Part shown: positions 26,943 to 38,900 of the stretch, one piece after another
Position numbering within the stretch: position 1 is the stretch's first letter
How the letters are laid out: every line of letters starts with the position of its first letter
Assembly: GCF_000224145.3 (NCBI RefSeq)
Contig: NC_020172.2
Location: 2,193,962-2,257,961 of the forward strand
Source: Ciona intestinalis
Taxonomy: Eukaryota; Chordata; Ascidiacea; Phlebobranchia; Cionidae
Length of the DNA: 64,000 nucleotides
Reading direction: 5' to 3'
Translations under genes and position numbers: made by a program
Notes under the pieces: model-generated
What the model was told of the DNA's origin: nothing
The model's input: only the letters and a program-made list of their open reading frames with translations
Databases searched by the model: none

Positions 26943-29900
26943 TTAATTGTTCAAAGTATCACGCTTGTTTGAACTAGTTTTAGCAGGTATAGTAACCTGA
27001 TTCGGCTTGCTTCGCTTTTTGGGCTGGATTTTTGCTTTCATTTCTTCTAAAGGAATTCCCTTTGGCTTGGAATAATAACCGGCAGGATGACCATGTTGGT
27101 CTCTGTAAATAACATGTCGTAGTATGAAGTGTGACCCCGTAACGATTAAGACTAACATTGGAACATACACTCTAGAATAATGGGCCAAACCTGACCTAAA
27201 CCCCAGGTCCCGCATTCCTGCCCGTAGGGCCTTACCCAAATAGAACAAAACGATCTGTTTTTTGTTTAAACAGGCATATTGGACAGTCCTATTTAAACAG
27301 CCAATACAATATATACACAGTCACGTAACACGAATCTGTTTACCTGATCGTAATATCTGCTCCACACATAAGCAAGTATTCAATGGTGTCCATGTATCCC
27401 AGTTTGCAGGCCAGATGCATTGCTGTGTAGCCAGTCTGAAAATATGTTGTTTAAGAGGGAGTGTGGCCAAACTAAACCAACACGCCATAATTTACACTTC
27501 TCGCTAGTTTAGAAACACAATTCCCGAGTTCTTGGAAAAAACTATTGCGTCATTCACATGGTGATAAAATGGAGTAATAGCTTTCTCGTTATAGTTAGCT
27601 ATTAATTCGTTGGTGAAAACACGAGTAGTGTAGTAATGTAACATTTGCTCAGTTGAGCTGTTATTTGTGATAAGTTTCGAGCTCAAAGGTGTTTAATTTG
27701 CTTTAAAGCCAGTTGATTAAGCTACAAACTAGAACAAGGGAATTTTACGAGGATTGGCGCGCTAAGCTGTGACGCAAAGGCGCGTGGGTGTTCGAGGTGC
27801 GATAAGCATTGTGTGTTCGCGTCAAGGCGCGAGAGAGAAAAGAGAAGAAAGAGAACGGAAGAAAAACGAACGCGGTAGTCTACAAACTAGCGCGCAGTCA
27901 AGCCTGATGACGTATCTGGCTTTGTGCGTCGCCGCGCGATGTATCGTTTAGATTCGGAGGCAATTACTAGTTTTATGAAACATAGTTGTAAGCGCACTGT
28001 GCACATGCACCGGATAAGATAGCTAATCATGTTGCTATACGCGCCACCGTAATTAATTTATGATAGTGATGGTACAGTGTACCTGCAGTTTATGTTATGC
28101 AACGTATTTAATGCTTTAGCATAAGCAGTTAAAACTTAAGACCAACAGTTCTGTTAGTTTTAAATGGTATGTGGATTTGCAGATTTAATTGTTTTATATG
28201 ATTTGTAACTGAACATGTGCTGGATTTAAATTCTTGTTTAGAATGAAGCTTGGAAGAATGGATGAGCTTGTATTTGCAATTGAGGAACAGCATGGCTGGG
28301 ATAAATTGTTCCGAGAAATAAAAGCTACTTCGGCTGCCTATGATTTATCTTGCAGGGCTGCCAGGTCTCAAGAAAACCGAACCAGGAACCGGTACAGAGA
28401 TGTCAGCCCATACGACCACAGTAGAGTAAAACTAGTGGGTGGGCAGAATGATTATATAAACGGCAATCTTGTGGAAGTGGAGTCTATTGGTAGATCTTAT
28501 ATCCTGGCACAAGGTCCTTTACCCAACACATCAGGACATATGTGGCAAATGATTTGGGAACAGAATTCAAAAGCAGTAATCATGTTGAATAAGATAATTG
28601 AAAAAGGAACCACAAAATGTGACCAATATTGGCCGATTAATCCAATTCAACCACTTTGCTTCCTAGAAGATGGATATGAAGTTGCACTTTTAAATGAAAA
28701 AGACAACATGAACTATATTGTACGAGAATTAGAGCTTCGAAAGCTTAAATCAAGTGAACCACCTAGAATTATCTACCAATTTCATTACATCGCATGGCCC
28801 GATTTTGGCGTACCAGAGTCACCCACTGCTTTTTTAGATTTCCTTGCTTGTGTAAGAGAGCATGGTGTGCTTGATTCTAATGTTGGACCTCCAGTTATCC
28901 ATTGTAGTGCAGGGATTGGCAGGTCTGGTACATTCGCCCTCGTGGATACATGCCTTGTGTATCTTAAAATGGGGTTGCCCTTTGATGTCAGAGAAATTTT
29001 GCTAGAAATGCGAAAATACCGCATGGGGTTGATACAGACACCACAGCAGCTTCGGTTTAGTTACCTCGCCATTGCTCAATGCGAGAGAATCTTGAAACAG
29101 GTTACCCATAGCAACGACGAGAGTGAGAATTCTATTTCTTCCACATCTGAGAGCGAAGGGGAGGAAGAGGAAAAAGAGGAAGAGCCCAAACAGGAGGATC
29201 AAGCTCCAGAAGAAACACCTCCTGAAGAATCAGATCCTGAAGAACCGAAAGAGAACAACAGGAAAAGACATGCAGAGCCCGAACATTCAGTAGAAGAAAA
29301 AAGGGGAAAGCAAGAAAATAATATTCCAGAAGCAACTCCAGCCGAGCCTGTTGTTCTCGAAAATAACAATGTTAAAGAAGGATTACGGCAGCGAACAGTG
29401 GCTGAAAAAAAAGCCGAACTGAAAGAACGGATTGAGAAAATTAAATCCAATATGAAAGAAAGTGAAAACCAATCGCCGTGGAAACGTTATATTATTGGTG
29501 GTATTATAGCAACTGTTGTTGTAGGATTTGCAGTTCGTTATTGGTACGGTTGAAGCTACACTTGTTCTATTTAGGTTGTTGCATTTCCAGACACTGCTGT
29601 GACTTTTAACACTTTTTATTTTCCCTGTGCTTGAACGAATTCTTAAATTCTAGCAAAACAAAATCAAATAAACAAGCACGGTTGTTGTACAAATAAATCC
29701 TTGATTACTCAGCAAATGGTTAAGAACCTACAATAGTCATAAAGGCAGTGTGCTACCTCTAAATCCATGCATATACACGGTCAAAAAGCACGACTTTTAT
29801 ATCTGAATCTGCATATTGCTTCAATAGAGAAATGGGGTAGCAATCAATCATACAAATAATGTATGCTTGACCGACCAATAGTTTTAAACCGAAATAAGTT

Positions 29901-32900
29901 AAAACACCCCAATTTTGTTAACTGGCCACCAAAACCAAATTTGTGTTGAATTTTTACTCTTTCTTGTTACTCATGTAGCGTTTATTTTACGATTTGTGTA
30001 TATATAAATTTCTTGCACTCAAAAATCTGATCTGTGTTAAGTATAGTCCATGGCAAGTTTTAAAATGTTATTACTCCTCTTACCTCAGTGGAGTTTACAT
30101 CCAAACCCTTCTCAAGAAGTTGTTTGATTTCGAGATTATTTCTTGTTTTTACGGCCTCCAGGAGTCTGCGGATGCAAAAATATTTTATAGCGGGAGAAAA
30201 AGGTTGGTTGTGTAACACCATGCGTTATGTAAGCGCGCCTCAAACGTAGGTAAAGATAGCCTCCGGTTATAAGACGAATGCAGCCTTACTTCGTATGCTA
30301 GTGCTTTGATAATAAAGGTAAACAGCGATATACCGTGTGCTCAAACATACATGACATAATTTGTTGTGTCACATTTAATCAGAACATAACTACGTAGATA
30401 CTACGCTTTTCAATAAAGAATATAGATAGGTCAACCACATAGGAGTAACGCGCTACGAATACCGCCATGGTCGGTTAGGGCGTTTTTTTACCAAGAAACA
30501 GCTAAACCGCCCAGACGACACACTTAAAGCGTTGTGGATTTGTATTAAATTTACGAGAAAGAATGTGACTAAAACGCGGTTAGAAACGCGTTTATTTCCT
30601 TGTGTAGAAATGGCACACCATTTCGTGCGTGTGTAATAAAGCAATTTTTAAATGAGCGACTTGCAATAACCTTGTTTTCGTGAGTCACTTGCAAATGAAT
30701 AACACTTCGAACTCAATGCACCAAGCACATTCAAAAAGGCAGGGTGAGTCACGGTCATTGAAGAATAGATTCTACTTTTAAAAACTGGCAGAAATTAAGG
30801 TTAAACCGGGTTGTTTTCAAGAGAGTGGCTTTTCAAAGAGAAGGATCTAAACTTAACTCAAAACCACAGCGAATTGGCTTGGGTGTACATGTTTCCAAAG
30901 CCAACGTGGTAAACCAATACGTATATCTGATCCTTATGCTCGAATATCAGTAATGAGTCATGCAAGTTATGTCCTTCGTGTCCGTACTGATAATAATGAG
31001 TACCGCACCAATGCCATGCGGTGACTGTCAAGCTGCAGATAGCAATTGCTGTGTTACGCGCTTATATGCATGGCTGCCGTGCTGTATGTCGCGTTGTGTA
31101 AGATGGTAATACAGCCTAAGGCTGGGTAGCAACTTAGAACGGATTCTTGTTGAGTGACGATGTCGTGCAGTTGCGAAGAAATGTGTAAATATAAGGCGTG
31201 ATGTGTAACATGACTCGTGGTAGGACCAAGCTTGCTTTCCTCTACTTATCGATCCAAATTCTACGAAAAACTAAAACGGCCGTCGTCAGCGTGTGCCAAC
31301 CGCACGAGCTCTAAAGACGCACCCAGCCAAGTGTAAACAATTGACTTTTAATAATCCTTGATGTCCGCCAATTAAGCATTGAGGTGGTATTCGAACTACC
31401 GAAGTTTCTTGAGAGGTTAACGGTCTAGCAATATCACTGCGTGTAATTTACTTGGGATAAAAGCAGAATGAATGTGACAGGACCATAGTAAACGGGGCTA
31501 CTCCAAGCATTTACACTTACAGACATTTGTTCATTCTTTTCAGTAGTCGAAGCATTAGCCTTTAACTTGAGACATAAATTTATCTAACGAAGGTTAAACA
31601 CTGTTAATCTAAAACGAATTCAAATGCTCAAAGTCCGATTTAAAGCAAACACAACCCATTAACCTAACGTGGTGTAGTATTGAACCATGAGAACCATTAG
31701 CACGTACGCCAACGTTATATCACTACTAGACGCATTTTGGAAAGCTAGACCGATTTAACAACGCAAATAATGAAATACCAGGGCTCATGGCACATTCAAA
31801 ATATAGTAGTGTGGGCTACAGGCAACGTCCGTTTTTAGCAATGCATATTCTAGGTCATGGGTGCCTGAAAATAAATTTATAAAAACAGAATGCTGTTAAA
31901 TGCGAAGAAATGGACTTTTACAGACTTGGACTTAGGTTTAGATTAAAGTGCTTGTTGACCTTTACATCAATAATTTCTATGCACGTTAAACCACAAACCT
32001 AAACCAATATGGTTATACGACGCCTCAAAACAAGCGGGATAAAGGAGTGGCTCCCAGGCACAATACCGGGAACTGTAACGTGTTCTGTGCAGAATATGTA
32101 TCATAACATACGCGCTAAACCTACAGAACGCCGTACAGGATATTCATAATGCATATTGACGAGGACAAATAACCTTTTTCCTTGGAATTTAGGTACATTA
32201 CCAAGTAAAGCTGACAGCTTAGGAAAGAGAATAATTTATTTAAAGTTGCTTCAAAAACTGAATGTAAAGGGTGTCTGCTATTTTTTTATCATCTAAATTT
32301 GCGTTTTTTCATTGAATTTGTGTCTCTGCTTTTCTACATTAGAACCCGTTGCGTGAGTTTAAATGTTTGTAAAATGAAGCAGAGCAAAGCAAATGCCATT
32401 GGTTTAAAGTTATAGAGATCGACCTGATTCGCAAGACTGCAAACCTGCAACTATTCGACTGCCACAAAATGTAAAGTACATCTTTAAAAAGAAAGTAGTC
32501 AGATGGATTTTACGCACTGAATATATCACAACGATATATAGCTGAATTACAATTTGAAAATAGAAGCTTAATTTAGACCTTTAATCTCAAATGTAATGTT
32601 TCATAGAATCAAGACTTTTAAAATCTACAAAAGAGTTAAAGATTAGTGTCCATAAACATTTGTGTCCCCGAAATTGGTTGTTTTAGAAACACACATTAGA
32701 CCAGAAAGCAAAGAAAGTTTTTAACCCTTTTGTTTAGTTGGCTTTGCCATTCAGACGGCCTACGTATCGGGTAGCGAGTTTGTGGTTAAAAGGTATTTGG
32801 CTTTTGTTCGTTCCTTTGCCGCGCCTCACTGCAGGTTGAGAGGTAAAACTGTAAGTGGTGGGGAGATATAATGCACAGGGAGTTAAGTGGATAAGGTTTC

Positions 32901-35900
32901 TAGAAATTCACACCGCGATACGGCACTAGAGAGTTCAATGTATGCTTGACTGTTTAACAACATTACAGAACCTCTGTACCATACAACAGATTTACAACGG
33001 AGAATCTAAGTTACGTGTTCAGAAGGAATTTAAACGACCATGCGAAACTTTTGGTGATGTTAGATGCAATTGTTATTGAACAATAAAAAGCTGGCCTAAT
33101 CGCGCGAATCACGAAACTCTTTTGTGTATAATGGACCAAACGACTGAAGAAAAGCGTCGCGCTGCGTTCTCGTTTATTCTACTGAAGAGTCGAGCTGTGA
33201 GAATTGAATCTTCGCTTTTGGGGACAAAACCTCTCGCCCATAAAGATAGAGTCTCTCGCAACTTTATCTCGTGTCAAAGAGTTCTCTCGCGAGCTCTCTT
33301 CCGCATTTCCACTCTCTTCCGTCCCTCTCTCGCGTCGAGCGCATTCTCGCGTATATTGTTTGGCGTCTAGTGTCGAGTGTCGTTTTCTGACTGCCGCAGA
33401 AAAAAGACGGGACTGCGAAGGAATGAAAATCAAAAACGAAGACCTATCCAAGACCCGATTTGTTGTTTGGGTTTTCTAAACGCCGTGCATACAACATATA
33501 TCTTGGGCTGATTACAAAAAAATGGTGTGCAATCAGCATCAAAATCTTACTTTACAACACTGGGTCGTTTTTCTTATACCCCAGATACACACGGCGTATT
33601 TATGCACCTCATGCTCACTGTCGTGTTAGATCGTGAGTGTCTTTTTGTACAGCAGACCCACATAATGTATTCCTACAACTCATGCTAAGTTATAGTTGAC
33701 TATGGGAGTTTTCTTATAGCAGCGTTTAATCAGCAGGCCATCTCAAAAAGTTTAAAAAAACTCTACACCTAAATGGGATGATGATAACGTTAAAGATGAA
33801 TGCCAAGTGCAAAGCGCAAGTAAAGCAAGACAGGTGCATTGGTGTGTATGAAGTACACCAGGGACGCAGCTACTGTGGAAATGTTTGCAGGTCATGACAT
33901 GAATGTATCAACTGGGAATACAAAGTTAACTTCAATGAGTAGCTCAAGTAAAAGGGGACAGACCGAAAGGTGGTAAAGGGACACTGCATGTACACGAGTT
34001 CGGTGTAATATACAGAATATATTTTTATTTACTGGAATGTATTGTTCTGAGGTAATGGCCAACTCTGGCATAAATCTAAACTCATTTATTCTCGCGTGGC
34101 GTGGTAGCAACAGTTGTTATAACACGGATGTTCTGTTTTATACACCCCGTGCCAGTTTTTACTAAGGAACAACTGACGTTAATTGCTGTCTTACTTAAGT
34201 TTGCCATACGAAATAAACTAGATGTTCGCTGGCAATGGCGTGCAACAAAATCAATACTCGCTTGCCAAGTGACCCACATAGTAGGTTGTGAATCGTGTAC
34301 AACGGTATTACAAATGTTGACGATATGGAAAGAGGAAAGTATATGAAAACACGGCCAGAAGAGCTATTCCAACAACAGCGCAATAATATTAGAGAATTTT
34401 GTGCGGGTAATGCATTATCATATACACAGTCTTGGCACAGTAAGAATATAACGACTGCAACGAGTAAGAAAAGTAACGAAAATTATTGCTTTTCGTTTAA
34501 TCCTGTTTTAAACTACACCTATACTGTGGGGTAAGATGTAGAGTAGGGTAGGGGAAGATAGGACACATTTTCATTATATTTTCTGCTATTACCAGCGCGT
34601 TTTCAAAGTCGTAAAGATACGTTATTTTTTCAGTAAAATTTTTTTGTTTACCACCAAATGGGACAAATAAATGAAAACTTGGACTGCTTTACCACAACCT
34701 ACTATATATTAAACGTAAGACAGAGTGACTCATACGGCTCGTCCGCTTTCGTATTAACAAAATCTGGCCCGTGAGCTAAAATACTTTGCCCATCCCCTAT
34801 TTCAAGATTGAAAAAGTTCGTGATAAACTAAGTAGTCGTAACCATATATATGTAAACGTCGATTTAATCTAAGAGATAAATCTTAGCATGGTTAGGGCTA
34901 TGTATGCGTTAATGTAAAGAAGGATAGTGCACATGAGATGTACGTTGTTATATATGTGTGGTGGTGAAAACATGCGATAAGACGTTTGGGATTACTGTCA
35001 AGTGTAAAAATAGTGATATTTTTAACGTCGGGACATCAATGTCAAATACTGTGGGGTAAGATGGATACCGTTAGCACATTATATCTTATATTTTCTAATA
35101 TTGTTTTTAACAATAAACAACGCTCTTTTAGAGTCGGACCTAATTCTGTAAACATTCTTTGTTTTCTACCAAGAGGGATGATAAAATAGAATAGACAATT
35201 TTGATAATAATTAACAATGTTTAAAAATCCGATAACGATTGCAAAGAGCAAATTAAGTATCAGCAACTGACTTAACAATTGGTTGCTTAAATATGAGGCT
35301 GCGTGGGTGTGTAGAGTAGATTGAAGTTGTTTACACACCTATGATAAATAAACAAAATAGAAGTTTAAACAATTTAAATGCTTCGAAACATGTTTTTGAT
35401 ATTTGTGGTTTTGTGAACTGGCTTAGGTGTAATGTGGAGCCTTTACAAATTAACACCAACTTATACTTAGGAAACGATGCTCCATGTTTATATTCTCTTC
35501 ATCTCTTGTATCGTCTCATTTGATAGTAAACAAAGAACATTTACAAAACTATATAACCGTATCATTAAAATAGCGCTGTTAATTGTTTAAAATACGTTAA
35601 GAATTTTATTTTACGAATAAAATACAACAGCAAATACCAATCACAAAGAATATATTCCACGTTTTCTGCAGCGCACTGAAGTATAAGTTCATTAAAACTC
35701 TCGCAAATTTTAACGCGTCCCAAAATTCCACGCACCAATCACCTGCCGCTAATACAATTCACGCACAAACAAGGAAATTACGTCATTAAGTTGTCGAAGC
35801 TCATCGCTTTCCATTCGTCACGATTTAAAATGATTGTTAGAAAGTTGGTACCCTTAAAATGTGGTACCTATACCCAATTCGAATCAACTGTTATAACCTA

Positions 35901-38900
35901 CCGCATATTTTGATTATCGATTCAAACACAGTATAGCGAAGATGAAATCATTCACCGCAGACCGGAATTAGCAGCAAAACGACAGTGGCTAAAAACAGGC
36001 TTTATGAAAAGCTCGATTAAAATACCGAAGTCAATCTGAACATCGTGTATTATATTCTTTTTAAGTTAGGACTTTCGGCGGTTAGAGATGCTAGTACCTG
36101 GGATTTAGGGCACAGTTTGCCAATCACTCCCCAAAACAAACTGTATTGGCTACTATTGCATAGAAAACCCTTCAGTACAAAACCATACATACGGTTCATA
36201 GAACAAATCAAAAATCCAGGGTAAAAACAGACAATTTAAATACACAAACAAATCAAAATATTAAACAAAGTCGTCACAATTCTCGCACAGACAACGATTG
36301 GTCGATATTACCTGTTAAGAATAAACGCCTGTATACCCTTATTCTATTCGAATCTATTCCATATAGGTAGGGTCCCTAAGGCGAGACATGCCATGGAACC
36401 TGGGATTAGACTCTTTAGTGTTAATAGCTACTTAAAATAATTATTAATTTAACTTGATATATTAAAAGAATTTTGTTTATTGCATAAAAGCTACAACTCC
36501 ATTTATGGCACAAATAATCACTGCATTCGGTAATGTTGTACCAAATAAAAAGATAACACCTATATAAACACATTAGCGTTGAAACCTTAGTAAACTACAG
36601 CAATGTAGAAGCACTATAGATAGGAATGAATAACACTTATTTATACTTGCATGGCGGCGTAACGATAGTTGATATAACACGACTGTTCTGTTTCATACAC
36701 CTTATGTGTCAGCTAAAATTTCTTTTACACTTTACGTTCTGACTTTTCGGCGTCATATTTAGGTCGTTTTTGATCGTATAACTTGATTAGGGCGACCGAA
36801 AATATTGCGTCAAAAATAATATTAAAAAATATTGGCAGTATTTATTTATCCATACAGTAGAAATATAGCTACTACAATAATATGCCTTTGTTTATTTTAA
36901 CTCGATTTTGTGATATAACTAACTTGTATAAGCGATTACTTCAGTTGTTTAATGCGTAACTCAGGTATAAGGTATTGAGAAATAGCTTTTATAGTTCACA
37001 AACAGGTTTATTCTATTAAGAGACGATACTGCTTGTCATGAAAAATTTATACAAACAAGCCGTAGATGACAACAAAGAAATGTTTATATTATAATGGTGC
37101 TACTGCATTGCATGCTTTAGTCTAGCTGGGACAATGGTGCAAGCTGGCTTAACCCTCGTAACGGACAATATTAAACGGCAAGCACATATATAGAGCTTAT
37201 GGGTACAATATAGTAGGGGGTAAGATAGGTTTTCACCTATTTTACAGTTTCATATGGAAATAAAAAAAAAAAACCACGTAACAAACGTATAACTATCTGG
37301 TGCGCTTTTTTTTTATGATTCAGAAAACATTACCCAACGTACTTTCCAAACCGTAATATATTTTGTTATGTTCGTTTCTTAACCCATATAGCGTGCCGTT
37401 ACAAGCATTTGTATCCGTAGCTATACCCAGTAGTCAATAAAATATGATAAATATACCACGGTTCGAAAAACATGAAACGAAATACAGAATCCACAGTTTT
37501 GAAGCTGTTTCTCAAGAAATATGAGCCTGTCGTTTATCTGAATCGCTGAATACGTGTTTACTGCTGAAGTGCTAAACATGCTAAATACATATGGATTCAT
37601 GCAGCGTAAAATGCCTTTAAAGGCACCAATGTTACCAATTCTACGGAAGGCTTAAATTAACGACCATTCTAAAATTAGCCGCGTACTAACATGACCATTA
37701 GCATAAGTGTGATAAAAACTGCAACAACAATTGTAATATTTTCTATAACACGCGTACTCCCTTGGCAAAGTACAACGTCCATACCGCCACCGGTATGAGA
37801 AAATCCCAGCAAATCATAAATTCAGCATCTGTGTGGTTTCATATTTAAGCTTTCTTTACCATAAAGATATATAGCCGGTGGCGAAGGTGGTCGAAGTGCG
37901 ACACTTCAGTTTTGCGTGCGGTTATTTAAAATCATAGAAGCTATTTTTGAATGTGAAACATTTTCCTAATTCGTTTTAACGGGTGATAGTTATAACTTTC
38001 CACCAATCTTCACGATTTATACCAATTGCTTTAACATTCTAACTAAATCATGTTATACCAAATGCAACTCAAATTATTGCATTGGAATGATTAAATCGCC
38101 CACCAAGTTACATACGTGGTAACTGGCCGGCTGGCGCGGTGTATGAAACAGAACACCGCTGTTACTTACAAATTACAATGACCGTCTGTTTGTCCGCCAC
38201 GCGAGGATAAACCAAGTTAAATTTGTTCATTCAAATAAACAGTTCAGAAACTGAACCCCGTGTCCATGACAACTAGCAATTAGTTTGGCAATTTTGTAGC
38301 AAAAACTCAGCAGCAATGAAATTTTTATAATGGGTAGAAAGATAGACTGAACGTGATAATACGGTTATCCTCCCAACCACGTGATAACGAGAAAACGTCA
38401 TCAGAGGTCATTCAGGGGTCATGTAAGGCACTGTTCCGTGAGTATTTGTAAGTCGGGTAGGCAAATTGGAAATTTATGGGAGATGCCAAAAGGAGTATGA
38501 TATGCTTTAGCGGTTTCCTGGGTACAAGAGGATATCTTTATGTCTCAGCACTTTTTAAGTTTTGGTACTGTGGGGTATGATGGACACCGTTAGCACACAG
38601 TATTCTATATTTCCTGGTCGTATTATCAACCAATTATAACACTTTTTTAGAATCGAAACTATCTTACCCCAACCTATAATCCTGCTTTATTGAGGTATGG
38701 AAAGTAACCGCAAAACTACAGATTTTGTATTTTTTGAATGTTTTTGTTGCAAAATAACTACCGGAAGTTAAATTACGTCATAACAACTGTGTAATTTAAT
38801 TTTACCCAAGAAGTTTATTTCAGGTTGAAGTTGAAACTTAACGCGATTGCGAGGTCAAACAATTTGTTACGTCACAATTGAAGCGCAACTCGAAGTTCTA

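Noticed and set aside
31370-31430. tRNA-like stretch on the minus strand (GGTAGTTCGAATACC resembles a B box)
   Set aside because: The spacing between A-box and B-box-like parts is too short and no acceptor stem pairs; probably a SINE-head relic or chance.
33122-33479. Overlapping ORFs of 80-90 codons on both strands
   Set aside because: Low stop density follows from local CpG richness; no domain, no splice context, and the translations are Ser/Arg-rich noise.
36335-36365. TTCTATTCGAATCTATT resembles the Ciona spliced-leader sequence
   Set aside because: Several mismatches to the leader as I remember it, no donor after it, and it lies in a repeat copy.
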